Assembly: GCA_039583875.1 (NCBI GenBank)
Contig: CM077158.1
Coordinates: forward strand, 236,026,453 to 236,090,452
Length of the DNA: 64,000 nucleotides
Reading direction: 5' to 3'
Source: Platanthera guangdongensis
Lineage: Eukaryota; Streptophyta; Magnoliopsida; Asparagales; Orchidaceae
In this document: positions 43,248 through 55,998 of the stretch, piece after piece
Layout: every line of letters starts with the position of its first letter
Position numbering within the stretch: position 1 is the first letter of the stretch
Made by a program: the position numbers and the translations under genes
Notes under the pieces: generated by a model
Told to the model about the DNA's origin: nothing
Seen by the model: the letters and a program-made list of their open reading frames with translations, nothing else
Database searches by the model: none

Positions 43248-43568
43248 TCGTGGAACGTGTCGGTGAAGCTGCCTATCGACTAGCTCTTTCAACCGAGCTA
43301 AGTAGTTTATACGATGTGTTTCACATATCAGTGCTAAGGAAGGGTATTCGAGAGCTTAAACACGTCATTGTCGTGGTTCAAGTACCGGTTGATAGTGGGC
43401 TAAAGACAAAAGTCAAGCCCGTTTGTATCGAAGGCACATAGATCAAGCAGTTGCGGAACGAGGTGATTCAGGATGGTCAAGGTTCGTTGGGACAACTGTG
43501 GCCGTGAGGAACTTACAAGGGAGCGCGAGCAAACCATGTTAGAGGAGTTCCCCGAACTATTCCGTTGA
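43248..43568 (+). pseudogene. Gypsy integrase C-terminus with chromodomain-like tail
   Basis: The frame reads VERVGEAAYRLALSTELSS, then YDVFHISVLRK, the conserved segment of chromovirus-type integrases. After a stop at about 43440 and a shift, the tail continues VRWDNCGREELTREREQTM and EEFPELFR, matching the chromodomain-like end. The catalytic core is absent. Confidence 0.85.
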
Positions 43569-43640
43569 GGTACAAATTTTGTGTATTTTGTACTTCTATT
43601 TTTGTTTTCCTGTATGTTTAATTTCGGAACAAAATTTCTT

Positions 43641-43648
43641 AAAGGAGG
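43641..43648 (+). promoter_or_regulatory. Polypurine tract of Gypsy element 2
   Basis: AAAGGAGG directly precedes the LTR start TGATTAGCACCCC at 43649. Confidence 0.65.
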
Positions 43649-44417
43649 TGATTAGCACCCCAGGTTTTCTAGTTGAAAATGACCAAGTCAAATTTGTTGA
43701 ATGGTCTCGAGTAATTTAAGAAATTCGTCGAATGGTCTCGAGTAATCTAAAGAATTCTTCGAATGCTGTCGAGTGATCTAAGTGAATTCGTCGAATGGTC
43801 TTGAGTAATCTAAGTGAATTCGTCGAATGGTCTCGAGTAATCTAGTGAATTCGTGGAATGGTCTCGAGTAATCTAAGAAATTCTTCGAGTGGTTAAGATG
43901 AATTCATCGAGGGGTCTTAACGAATTCGTTGAGTGGTCAAAATGAATTCGTCAAGTGATCAAGATGAATTCGTCGAGTGGTCTGAACGAATTCGTCGAGT
44001 AGTCAAGTCAGATTCATCGGGTGGTCTAGACGAATTCGTCGAGTGTCCTGGAATAATGCGTGTCTTCTGACCCTTAGGCGGCTAGGTATGGTGGGACCTT
44101 ACCTTTAAATTAAGAGTTAGTGTTGATCTTGGTCGTCCATTCTAATTAGGTTAGATCGTACGACTAGGGTTCCATCTCATCTAGGTTTTAAAGCAAGGAT
44201 CAGAGAGAGACTTGGGCAATCTTTCCGTTGTTCTTGCTCTCCGTCCGAGCCGAAGGAAGAAGTAGCAGTGGAAGTCTGTACGAGCTTTTCTGGCCGGATC
44301 GAACCCATGAATGGCTAGGGAAGGTTCGTTATTTGCCCTCCGGTGAGTTCAAAACCGAGGCAGAAGGCCGCAAACCGCCTTCTTCTCTCCCGATCTCGAG
44401 CCCTGTGTCGTAGACGG
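43649..44417 (+). repeat. 3' LTR of Gypsy element 2, part 1
   Basis: Begins TGATTAGCACCCCAGG, a mutated form of the usual TGTAACACCCC. It ends at GACGG (44413-44417), the left copy of the target duplication of the inserted Gypsy. It contains an array of about 30 bp repeats. Confidence 0.75.
43680..44050. repeat. GAATTCGTCGA-type ~30 bp repeat array
   Basis: More than ten units of GAATTCGTCGAATGGTCTCG plus AGTAATCTAAG, decaying into GAATTCGTCGAGTGGTC forms. It is confined to U3 of this LTR and absent from the related LTR at 15204. Confidence 0.85.
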
Positions 44418-47400
44418 TGTCACACCCCGCATTTTCTCTACGATTACATCGTATCAGATCAAGAGAAAATACGTGTCGTGATGCCACGTCGTGAAGGGGA
44501 TAACTGCACACGTTCAGGCAAAACACCAGACTTAAGATTTTAACGAAAATCATAGATTAATGTGAAGGAAAATCAGTTATATTTAATGGCCGTATCCCTC
44601 GGCACGGTGGATCAGCTAGTCCACAATTAAAAGTATATTTATACGCAGCAGAAAATACTTTGGTTAAATTAAGTTGACACCTTAAATGAGCATAAGTGTC
44701 CCCGAGGGACGACTCATGGTATGCACGACTCTAAAGTGAATATAGTATATATGGAAGATAGTCTTTTATGCTAAAGGAAAAATAGTGTCTTAGTTTTATA
44801 AATATGACGTGCATGAGATACATATAGTAATGCTTTAGGGTTTAAAATACCTAACATGCAACCTAACATAAATCCATCCCAGAAGACAAGTAAACATCCA
44901 GAAAAAGGCAAAAATAGCAGTTTAAGTTCATACCCAGCATCGCAAGAAGCCACCAGTGGGCATCAACAACCTGACACGAACCCACTGGTGAGTATGCATG
45001 TCTATACAGAAAGGTAAAGAACTACCTCACAAAATCGAGGATCAGCTATCTCAGCTACCCAAGAGGCCACAAGCAAGCCCCTCCAAAAGAACTAGCCACT
45101 GAACTGGCTACAACCTGGACCTGAGGCATTCAAGAAAAGAACACCTCAGTAAGAAAATAATCAAAAAGGGTAAATAGAGCATTAGATTTATGAGCAATTA
45201 AGAAGGTTTTACCAACCCGGCAACAAAAATACTAAAAGCAGAAGAAAGGGCATGACAGTAAGAAAAGAGCATTGTCTAAAGCACAGCAAAGCACACCAAG
45301 TGCGAGCAATAAAAGCAACATGCCCTACAAATGAGACTGCAACAGCACAAGACATATACATATATGCCAAAAGAAAAACCCATAGAATAGGAAAGGAGCT
45401 AACAGTCCTAACTTGTGGGTTAATGGCAGTGGTCAAAATATGGATCTGAATACATAACCAAAAGCAGATCCAAAAAGGGCTAAGGGGTCAAACAGTGGCA
45501 GCTTTAGGGTCCCACACACGCCAACCCAAACCGGGGCAAAAGGTGGTGGCCACAGCTCTCCACAAAAACCACCCCTCCAGAGGCACCAAAACTCCACCAC
45601 ATGCCACAACCCAAGAGTCGGCATGCAAAAACTAGACGAAGACCCAATACCCCCCCCCCCCCATAGGGGAAAAGTCACACTAACAATCCTAAGGAAACAC
45701 ACGAACCCAAGACAGAAACGTCGAGCCCACTCGACGCGGCGTTGAGTAAGCTCCACTCACTTGACGCCAAAAAAACTTAGCCGCAAAACCTACGCTGGAT
45801 GATGGCGTTGAGTGAACTCGGCTCACCCAACGCTGTCAGCGCTTCCTACTTACGGTAAACGTAAATTTTAGTTAAAACCGCAGCCTAAACTCTCTCAACG
45901 CGCGGAAACAAAGAGTTGGAAATTTAATTCCAACCCTCCCTTCCATCCTATCTACCCGGGGCTACCGCAACTAAACTTAAATTACAACTAAACGCGGCCT
46001 TACCCTAACTCTAGCTACCCACTGGACACCAAACCAAGACAAAAAGAGAGAAAGCTTGATTTAAATCTAGAAAATAATGAAGCAGCCCATGGTTAGAAAT
46101 AATTTGGCAAGGGCAAGGGAGCTACTTGCCTCTACCTCCAGGAAAAACAACAACTATCTCCAAAGCTTGGCACTGGCGGCAAGATCAGCCACCTAGAAAA
46201 CCAAAACTAAAGCTTTGAGGAAGAATAAAAGAAATCAGAAATTCTAACTCCTAGAATCAACCCTAAATCAAGAAAAACTTACATGGAAGGAAGGATCTAG
46301 ACGAGAGCAAGCCGAATCCGCTAACGCACGAGAAAACCGAGCTCTAACCCTCCCGCAATCGCCGGCCAAAACCCAACACAGACTCCTCCCAAAACCCTCC
46401 GCTGGAAGCTTTTCCAGAATCGGGAACGAAGAAAATGAGGAGGAAAAACGAATCGCGGCAGAAAAAGAAGCACTCAGGAAAAAAGTACGGAACACGCCCC
46501 AGACACGCCCGTGACACGCCCGTGTCCGGTCCGACACGCCCGTGTCACGGGGCGTGTACTCACACATCTACCCACCTACCCCCTCGACGATCGTCGATCT
46601 CAGCTCGACGAAACAGGGGACACGCCCTGTGACACACCCGTGTCACAGGCCGTGTACCAACCTAACTAGCGCTCGACAATCGTCGATCGCAGATCGCCGA
46701 CCAGGAGTCACACCCTAAGTCACGCTCGTGCCAGATCCGGCACGCCCGTGTCAGGGGAGCGTGAACTCACCCAAACGCCGCTCGACTATCGTCGAGCACA
46801 GCTCGACGAACGAAGGGGACACGCTCTGTGACACGCCCGTGTCACAGGCCGTGTTCCTACCAAAAACACCCGTCGACCGAATTTCGTCGACCACACAACC
46901 GAGAGCTCTACCCGAGCTCGACACGCCCTGGGTCACGCCCGTGACCCAGGCTGTGTCACCCAAACATACACAAAAAAACAGCTAACTCCTTAGCTAAAAA
47001 GAAACAATGCACCAGCCTAACAAGCTCGGCCACACCAGGCCATGCACAGCACAACAAAATCTACAGCTAACATAACAAACGTCGAAACGACGCGAAAGCA
47101 AACGATCCCGGACTTCAACCAAAACTCGCACCGTAGCTAAACACCCAAGCTACGAAAACAACGGTGAGGTCGAAAACAACATCCGACGATCGCACACTCG
47201 GGCTAACACCTCCCGAATCCAAAACACAAGCATTCCCTAAGAGGCCCAACCGAGTCACCAAAACAGACTCCGGCTAGCTGGTGAATCTTGCTAACAGGCT
47301 ACAACCAGGCTACACAAGCAACCTTAAGAGCTAAGACCACGCTCTACAACGGCGAAAGGCCGGAAATGCGTCATCGTAACGCCAATCCAAGATCAATCAA

Positions 47401-47426
47401 AACAAAGAAAAACCGGTGGCGTTACA
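44418..47426 (-). repeat. 3' LTR of the Tekay-like element
   Basis: 3009 bp, plus orientation TGTCACACCCCGC...GGCGTTACA. Almost the whole length aligns with 52912-55993, but it lacks a block of about 68 bp present there at about 54591-54658. Confidence 0.93.
46480..46980. repeat. GACACGCCCGTGTC inverted-repeat cluster in the LTR
   Basis: Repeated GACACGCCCGTGTCAC and its complement GGCCGTGT, alternating with TCGACGATCGTCGA boxes. The same cluster is at about 55055-55530 in the other LTR. It is GC-rich and strongly self-complementary. Confidence 0.8.
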
Positions 47427-47444
47427 GCCACTCCTCCTAAAAGA
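47427..47444 (-). promoter_or_regulatory. Polypurine tract of the Tekay-like element
   Basis: Minus strand CTTTTAGGAGGAGTGGC directly before the 3' LTR. Confidence 0.75.
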
Positions 47445-47549
47445 AAGTTTCGCCTCGAAACTTTACTCACAACACCCCTATCAAGAAGGAGAGAGAAATA
47501 GCCAAGAAGGGGCTATATAAAAAAAACACAAAACATACCAGGCACAAGA

Positions 47550-48842
47550 TCAGGGAAACAGATGAGGGTGAGCCTCCCTCATAGCCGACTCCAATTCCCA
47601 AGTCGCGCTTTCTACATCCTGATTCCTCCATAAAACTTTAACCATAGGAATAGTCTTCTTCCGCAACGCACGAACCTGAGAATCCAAAATGCGGACAGGC
47701 ACCTCCATATAAGAAAGATTCGGCTCCAACTGAGGCACAGAATCCAAAACCTGCCTGCCATTCAGCACACATTTCCGCAGCTGACTGACGTGAAAGACAT
47801 CATGCACGCCAGGAAAATTTGCGGGCAAAGCCAGCCTATAAGCTGATAACCCAATCCGCTCAACAATCAAAAATGGCCCCACGTACCTCGGGTCCAACTT
47901 CCTGTTCTTGCCAAACCGCTTGACTCCGATCAATGGGGAGACCTTTAAGAACACTGAGTCCCCCACCACAAATTCCAAGTCTGATCTACGCCGGTTGGCG
48001 TTCTTCTCATATCTCTCCTGGGCTATCCGAAGCTTTTCCCGAATAAGCTTCACAGCAGTTTCCATCTCCTCGAGTGCTTCTGGACCCAACAAAGGTCTCT
48101 CGCCAACCTCAGCTCAAAACAAGGGAGTCTTGCAGCGCCTCCCATACAAAGCTTCAAAAGGAGATATTTGCAAGCTTTCTTGATAACTATTGTCATACGC
48201 AAATTCCATAAGCCGCAAGCGCTCGTCCCACGCTCCTCCGTGGTCTAGAATATAGCATCGGATCATATCTTCCACAATCTAATTTACTCGCTCCGTCTGA
48301 CCATTGGTCTGCGGATGATAAGCTGTGGAATACCTCAAATCTGTTCCCAACCCCTCTTGAAGGCTCTTCCAAAAACGAGACGTGAACCTGGAGTCTCGAT
48401 CTGATATGATACTTACGGGTACACCATGCAATCTAATAACCTCATCCAAATACAGCTCGGCTATCTTCCTCATCGGATAATTGATCTTAAATGGTACGAA
48501 GTGAGCACTCTTCGTCAATCTATCTACGATCACCCAAACTGAATCATGCCCCTTAGGAGATCTCGGTAAGCCCGTAATGAAATCCATCGAGATACTCTCC
48601 CACTTCCACGCCGGAATCTCCAAGGGAGTCAGCTTGCCACCAGGCCTCCCGTGGTCGGCTTTCAGACGCCTGCAATTGTGACACTCAGAAACAAATCTGG
48701 CTATGTCTCTCTTCATCCCATACCACCAGGCAATCTGCTTTAAATCATGATACATCTTGGTAGACCCTGGATGGTAGGCAACACTAGATCTGTGGGCTTC
48801 TCTGCACACCATATCCCGGATATCTCCAACAGCGGGGTGCAA
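47550..48842 (-). pseudogene. Gypsy integrase with chromodomain-like C-terminus
   Basis: Zinc module [17 protein letters not shown] with CHNC; catalytic D in MDFITGLP, D in SDRDSRF, E in NGQTERVN. A stop follows immediately (48279), and another occurs near 48116. The C-terminal part 48092-47550 has GPFLIVERIGLSAYRLALP, VHDVFHVSQLRK and the chromodomain-like VKVLWRNQDVESATWELE ending HPHLFP. Apart from the stops it is well conserved. Confidence 0.92.
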
Positions 48843-50499
48843 AACCTGCCACGATACTTCAAGGTACCCGCATCATCTATAGAAAAATCTGGTAATTCAC
48901 CTTTTTCAGCTCGAAGATACAAATGCAGAAGATCGGGATCATCCTTCTGATGCAGTCTCGTAAGAGCAATCCATGAAGGTTCTGCCACTGCCAAACTACT
49001 CTGCGAATCGCAGCTTCCCACAGAAATGTCCATCAAAATGAACTCTTCCACCATACGCTCGGCGGAGAGATTGAAAATCTTCCCTGACTTCCGACTCAGG
49101 GCGGCGGCTACCACATTAGCTTTGCCCGGATGGTACTGGATTTCAACCTCATAGTCGGCCACATACTCCAACCATCGCCGCTGGTGCAGATTCAATTCCT
49201 TCTGAGTGAAGACATACTTTAAACTTTTGTGATCAGTAAAAATCTTGCACTGCGCACCATACAGCAAATGCCTTCACAATTTCAGCGCATAGATCATAGC
49301 TGCAAACTCCAGGTCATGCGTAGGGTAGTTCCTCTCGTGATTCTTTAGCTGCCTCGACCCGTACGCAATCACCTTCCCGCCCTGCATCAATACGCAGCCC
49401 AGTCCGACATGCGACGCATCCACATATATATCATACTCACTACCTTCAGTAGGCAAAGACAAAATTGGAGCTGAACACAACGTTATTTTTAGTTCCTCAA
49501 AAGCCTCCTCACACTTGCCATCCCATATGAAGGCTACATTCTTCTGCGTCAACTTGGTCAATGGCGCATACAAGGTAGAGAATCCCTCTACAAATCTTCT
49601 ATAATAGCCAGCCAAGCCCAAGAAGCTTCTGATCTCTCTGGGAGCAACAGGTCTCGCCCATTCCATAACTGCAGCGATCTTTTTGGGGTCCACCGATATC
49701 CCCTCCTTATTAACCACGTGGCCCAGAAAAGAAACTTGAGGCAACCAAAATTCGCATTTGCTCAGCTTGGCGTATAGCTTATGGTCTCTCAGAGTCGCTA
49801 AGACCAGTCGCAAATGTCGATCATGCTCCTCCGCATCTTTAGAGTACACCAAAACATCGTCTATAAAGACAATCAAAAACTTATCTAGAAAGTCCTTAAA
49901 AACTCTGTTCATCAAATCCATAAAAGCTGAGGGCGCATTAGTCAAACCAAATGACATAACCAAAAACTCAAAATGCCCATGACGAGAGCGGAACGCCGTC
50001 CGCGGAACATCTGACTCCCGAATCCTCAACTGGTGATAGCCCGAACGAAGATCAATCTTGGAAAACACGGCACTACCACGCAGTTGGTCAAATAAATCAT
50101 CAATCCGAGGCAGAGGGTACCTGTTCTTAATAGTAACCTTGTTCAGCGCTCTACAGTCGATGCATCACCTCATCGACCCATCTTTCTTTTTAACGAACAG
50201 CACTGGTGCACCCCAAGGCGAAGAACTCGGCCTTATGAAACCTTTTGCCAACATCTCATCCAGCTGGATTCGCAACTCTTCCAGCTCTCGCGGGGCCATC
50301 CGGTACGGCGCCTTAGCAATAGGACGCGTGTCTGGCTCCAAATCTATAACAAACTCGACATCTCGATGGGGTTGAAGACCGGGAAGATCGTCAGGAAACA
50401 CATCAGAGAAGTCACACACCACAAGAATCTCTCCCAAACGCGGCACTCTAACAACTGTCCCTACCAGAGAGACTACATAGGCAAAGCAGCCAGAATCAA
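48740..50499 (-). pseudogene. Gypsy reverse transcriptase and RNase H
   Basis: The palm motifs are intact: [30 protein letters not shown] and [10 protein letters not shown] stop breaks the fingers after KKKDGSMR (50165) and another ends the first RNase H part after IYALKL (49274). RNase H motifs are [23 protein letters not shown] and [10 protein letters not shown], where the usual Asp of ADALSR is Ala. The frame then leads into integrase (49267-48740). Confidence 0.92.
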
Positions 50500-50926
50500 G
50501 CAACTTCCGAGCACGTACCGCAGAAATGACTGGAGACTCTTGGAGAGAATACCCATAAACGCTCCCTGGCTGACTGTTGTCTTTGACAAAGTCCAAGCGC
50601 TTACCCTTGCACTGGATAACTGCATTGTACCTGGACAACCAGTCCATGCCCAAAATAACATCGAAGTCCTCCAGTTCAATAACCTTCCGATCTGCCTTTG
50701 CTATAAAATCCCCCAACAAAATCGGACAAACAAGGACACCCAGGTCCGTAACCACAGAGTCACCGGAGGGGAACTTAACGCAAAAGGCACCACCAACACG
50801 ATCTGGGCCCAAACTGAACCGCTCCACGAAGGCTCTAGCCACAAACGAGTGAGTAGCGCCGGAGTCAAAGAGAACGCGCGCCCAGCGGTTCTTTACCTTA
50901 AATCGTCCTACAAATAGCGCACGCAT
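50500..50926 (-). pseudogene. Gypsy aspartic protease
   Basis: The active site DSGATHSFVA and the downstream ILGMDWLSRYNA are intact. The domain is continuous with the start of RT in one 253-residue frame but sits in a different frame from gag upstream (they overlap at 50898-50926). Confidence 0.88.
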
Positions 50927-52225
50927 CTAAGGCAACAAACGCTAAAACTAAAACTACAACCAAAAAGGGAACATGACAAAATGGCTGGGGAGGAGTCGAA
51001 CCTGAGATAACCTGGGTCGAAGTCTGCGCTTCGTCTGCTGAAAGCACATTCAGCTTCCCCTTTCCTTTATCCATTTGCTGAGGCGGTGGCAATGCCTGGA
51101 GGGGAACTGGCTGCAGAATAGGCTGGAACTGTGGGCACCTTGTCTTGAGATGACCCTTCTGCCCACACTGAAAACAGACTTTATCTTTTAACCAGCAATG
51201 GGCAGCATCATGCCCCTTCCTTCCACACAAGGCACACACCAAGTCTCCTCTGGGAGCACCCTGAATCGCATGCACCTGTTCCTTCTTCTGCGCTGCCAAC
51301 ATTTTGAAACACCTTTCAAAGGGGTGGCCTGGCCGGCCAGAGAAGCTACAAAGCTCTTTATTCTTCTTTCTCGAGATAGCATCAGGCTCCTGAGGGCTCT
51401 TCCCTCCACCGGACTTCCGCTTATCCTTCCTCATCTGCTCTCCTCTACTCTTGGCATTCTCAATGGCCTCAACCCTCAAGGCAGCTTCAACCACGCTGGC
51501 ATAACTGACCGCTCCGTAGGCATTCGCTAACTGCTGAATGTCGCTTCTTAGTCCACCCAGAAACCGTTTAACTCGATCTGCTTCAACACTCACCAGACCA
51601 GGAGCAAACTGACTCAACTTGTTAAACTCAATCTCATACTCACTAACCGTGAGTTTCCTCTGCTTCAAATGGAGGAAGTAATTCATTAGCCGGTCCCGCT
51701 CGACTGAAGGCAGAAACTTATTTAACAGCATCACCTTAAATGACTCCCAAGAGCATCCTGCCACCAAGCTCTCTTTCTCCCTCAGCCACCAACTCTTTGC
51801 TAAGCCCTTGAGCTAGTAGGCAGCGAGCATCACTCTCTGATTGTCAGCAATCCCAGAGTAAGAGAACATCTCTTCAATGGAAATCATCCAGTCATCCAAA
51901 ATCATGAAATCTGCTTGCCATCATAAGTAGGGGGCCTAAGCTGCTGAAACTGGGATATGAACGCCATCTCCGGGGGCACCACAACCAAAGGCACGAGAGG
52001 AGCAGGAGGTGTAGGAACAGCTACCCCCTCAGCGGGGTCCTGAACTCTTAGAGCCTGTCCCGCCACCACTGCTACAATAGATTGAATCTGAGCCTACATA
52101 TCCACTACCTGTCTCGATAATGCCTCATTACTCTGCCGCATGCTTTCTATCAACGCCTCGCTCTGCGCTCCCGACGACTTACCCTCTGATTGGGGAGTCG
52201 ATCTCGTCGCAGGACGTCTCGTCAT
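50898..52225 (-). pseudogene. Gypsy gag with three zinc knuckles
   Basis: Start taken at the ATG 52225 (MTRRPATRSTPQSE). The N-terminal part has an in-frame stop near 52095 and a shift near 51915. The capsid core is in 51767-51300 (ESFKVMLLNKFLPS, EYEIEFNKLSQFAPG, KRFLGGLRSDIQQL). Knuckles: CSFSGRPGHPFERC (second Cys is Ser), CALCGRKGHDAAHC and CFQCGQKGHLKTRC. Three knuckles fit the Tekay-like assignment. Confidence 0.88.
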
Positions 52226-52898
52226 CCTAATATCGCACAAGCTTTAGACAAAACCTAGCCCAACAGCTAGAACAAAACTACCCTGTACAGACAAACACAC
52301 TTAAATATGAACTTCAACTGCAAAACTTGCACTGGGATTTGTTTTTACCATGATGATGTTATGCTTAATCTAAGATGGTTCACCACCATCATAATAACTC
52401 AGGTGCCTAAACCATGAATGCATGTATTCATATTCTTTTTGACTCAAAACCATGCGTGTACATATGTCATCATGCAAATCTTTAGCTTAGCACGTTGTTC
52501 TTATGAAATGTTATGCTATGCATGATGTGTTATGCATTCTAAAAAGGCATTAATGCATGCCATGGGCAGCGTACACATGAAAATATTATGCATCCTATAC
52601 TATATAACATTCCCATTCAACGAAAAAAGAAAACGTGCTAGCCTCATTCATGTGGTGAGGTTATGCATCCCATACTACATAACCCTCACATGTTGCCTCC
52701 TATGGTGGATCCATATACAAACACATATTATGCATCCCATACTACATAATATGCCCCGTATACTTCTTCATGCTCATGAGTGTAGTGTTCGTGCTTTAGC
52801 CAAGACGTGCTGATGACATATCGGTGTGTGTATGGTATGACGCTAACCACTAATGCAAACAAGGGAAAGGTTGCCCGACCATTTGCCAAGCAACCTCC
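52226..52898 (-). other. Untranslated leader of the Tekay-like element
   Basis: Between primer site and gag. It contains repeated TATGCATCCCATACTACATAA boxes at about 52590, 52660 and 52735. No coding signal. Confidence 0.6.
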
Positions 52899-52910
52899 CT
52901 CTGATACCAA
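52899..52910 (-). promoter_or_regulatory. Primer-binding site (iMet tRNA)
   Basis: Minus strand TTGGTATCAGAGG immediately after the LTR end TGACA. Confidence 0.88.
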
Positions 52911-52911
52911 C

Positions 52912-55900
52912 TGTCATAACCCGCATTTTCTCTACGATTACATCGTATCAGAGCAAGAGAAAATACGTGTCGTGATGCCACGTCGTGCAGGGGATAACTG
53001 CACACGTTCATGCAAAACACCAGACTTAAGATTTTAAGGAAAATCATAGATTAATGTGAAGGAAAACCAGTTATATTTAATGGTCGTATCCCTCGGCACG
53101 GTGGAGAAGCTAGTCCACAATTAAAAGTATATTTATACGCAGCAGAAAATACTTCGGTTAAATTAAGTTGACACCCTAAATGAGCATAAGTGTCCCCGAG
53201 GGACGACTCATGATATGCACGACTCTAAAGTGAATATAGTATATATGAAAGATAGTCTTTTACGCTAAAGGAAAAATAGTGTCTTAGTTTTATAAATATG
53301 ACGTGCATGAGATACATATAGTAATGCTTTAGGGTTTAAAATACCTAACATGCAACCTAGCATAAATCCTTCCTAGAAGACAAGTAAACATCCAGAAAAA
53401 GGCAAAAATAGCAGTTTAAGTTCATACCCAGCATCGCAAGAAGCCACCAGTGGGCGTCAACAACCTGACACGAACCACTGGTGAGTATGCATGTCTATAC
53501 AGAAAGGTAAAGAACTACCTCACAAAATCGAGGATCAGCTATCTCAGCTACCCAAGAGGCCACAAGCAAGCCCCTCCAAAAAAACTAGCCGCTGAACTGG
53601 CTACAACCTGGACCTGAGGCATTCAAGAAAAGAACACCTCAGCAAGAAAATAATCAAAAAGGGTAAATAGAGCATTAGATTTATGAGCAATTAAGAAGGG
53701 TTTACCAACCCGGCAACAAAAATGCTAAAAGCAGAAGAAAGGGCATGACAGTAAGAAAAGAGCACTGTCTAAAGCACAGCAAAGCACACCAAGTGCGAGC
53801 AATAAAAGCAACATGCCCTACAAAAGAGCCTGCAACAGCACAAGACATATATATATATATGCAAAAGAAAAAGCCATAGAATAGGAAAGGAGCTAACAGT
53901 CCTAACTTGTGGGTTAATGGCAGTGGTCAAAACATGGATCTGAATACATAACCAAAACCAGATCCAAAAAGGGATAAGGGGTCAAACAGTGGCAGCTTTA
54001 GGGTCCCACACACGCCAACCCAAACCGGGGCAAAAGGTGGTGGCCACAGCTCTCCACAAAAACCACCCCTCCAGAGGCACCAAAACTCCACCACCTGCCA
54101 CAACCCAAGATTCGGCATGCAAAAACAAGCCGAACACCCAATACCCCCCCCCCCCCCACCATAGGGGAAAAGTCACACTAACAATCCTAAGGAAACACAC
54201 GAACCCAAGACAGAAATGTCGAGCCCACTCGACGCGGCGTTGAGTAAGCTCCACTCACTTGACGCCAAAAAAACTTAGCCGCAAAACCTACGCTGGATGA
54301 CAGCGTTGAGTGAACTCGGCTCACCCAACGCTGTCAGCGCTTCCTACTTAGGGTAAACGTAAATTTTAGTTAAAATCGCAGCCTAAACTCTCTCTACGCG
54401 CGGAAACAGAGAGTTGGAAATTTAATTCCAACCCTCCCTTCCATCCTATCTACCCGGGGCTACCGCAACTAAACTTAAATTACAACTAAACGCGGCCTTA
54501 CCCTAACTCTAGCTACCCACTAGACACCAAACCAAGACAAAAAGAGAGAAAGCTTGATTTAAATCTAGAAAATAATGAAGCAGCCCATGGCTGGAATGAA
54601 GGAAAAAGTCAAATAAAGAGAATAGAGTTATTACAAAGGAAATGAAAACAGAGTAAGGATTAGAAATAATTTAGCAAGGGCAAGGGAGCCACTTGCCTCT
54701 ACCTCCAGGAAAAACAACAACTATCTCCAAAGCTTGCCACTGGCGGCTAGATCGGCCACCTAGAAAACCAAAACTAAAGCTTTGAGGAAGAAGAAAAGAA
54801 ATCAGAAATTCTAACTCCTAGAATCAACACTAAATCAAGAAAAACTTACATGGAAGGAAGGATCTAGATGAGAGCAAGCCGAATCTGCTAACGCACGAGA
54901 AAATCGAGCTCTAACCCTCCCGCAATCGCCGGCCAAAACCCAACACCGCCTCCTCCCAAAACCCTCCGCTGGAAGCTTTTCCATATCGGGAACGAAGAAA
55001 ATGAGGAGGAAAAACGAATCACGGCAGAAAAAGAAGCACTCAGGAAAAAAGTACGGAACACGCCCCAGACACGCCCGTGACATGCCCGTGTCCGGTCCGA
55101 CACACCCGTGTCACGGGGTGTGTACTCACACATCTACCCACCTACCCACTCAACGATCGTCGATCTCAGCTCGACGAAACAGGGGACACGTCCTGTGACA
55201 CGCCCGTGTCACAGGCCGTGTACCAACCTAACTAGCGCTCGACAATCGTCGAGCGCAGATTGCCGACCAGGAGTCACGCCCTAAGTCACGCCCGTGCCAG
55301 ATCCGGCACGCCCGTGTTAGGGGGCGTGAACTCACCCAAACTCCGCTCGACTATCGTCGAGCGCAGCTCGACGAACGAAGGGGACACGCCCTGTGACACG
55401 CCCGTGTCACAGGCCGTGTTCCTACCAAAAACAGTCGTCGACCGAATTTCGTCGACCACACAACCGAGAGCTCTACCCGAGCTCGACACGCCCTGGGTCA
55501 CGCACGTGACCCAGGCTGTGTCACACAAACATACACACAAAAAAACAGCTAACTCCTTAGCTAAAAAGAAACAAGGCACCAGCCTAACAAGCCCGGCCAC
55601 ACCAGGTCATGCACAACACAACAAACACTACAAATAACATAACAAACGTCAAAACGATGCGAAAGCAAACGATCCCGGACTTCGACCAAAACTCACACCG
55701 TAGCTAAACACCCAAGCTACGAAAACAACGGTGAGGTTGAAAACAACATCCGACGATCGCACACTCGGGCTAACACCTCCCGAAGCCAAAACACAAGCAT
55801 TCCCTAAGAGGCCCAACCGAGTCACCAAAACAGACTCCGGCTAGCTGGGGAATCTTGCTAACAGGCTACAACCAGGCTACACAAGCAACCTTAAGAGCTA

Positions 55901-55993
55901 AGACCACGCTCTACAACGGCGAAAGGCCGGAAATGCGTCATTGTAACGCTAATCCAAGATCAATCAAAGCAAAGAAAAACCAGGGGCGTTACA
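52912..55993 (-). repeat. 5' LTR of the Tekay-like element
   Basis: 3082 bp, TGTCATAACCCGC...GGGCGTTACA in plus orientation. It differs from the 3' LTR by scattered substitutions, different C-tract length (about 54146-54159) and an extra ~68 bp block near 54591-54658. Confidence 0.93.
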
Positions 55994-55998
55994 GGCGG

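Larger units (their letters stand above)
44418..55993 (-). mobile_element. Complete chromovirus-type Gypsy (Tekay/Del-like)
   Basis: Two ~3 kb LTRs (44418-47426 and 52912-55993) enclose, in minus-strand order, primer site, gag, protease, reverse transcriptase, RNase H, integrase with chromodomain-like end and purine tract. The flanks GACGG (44413-44417) and GGCGG (55994-55998) fit a 5 bp target duplication with one later change. It sits in the 3' LTR of Gypsy element 2. Gag and pol carry several stops, so this copy is inactive. Lineage is inferred from LTR size, triple zinc knuckle and integrase tail. Confidence 0.9.
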
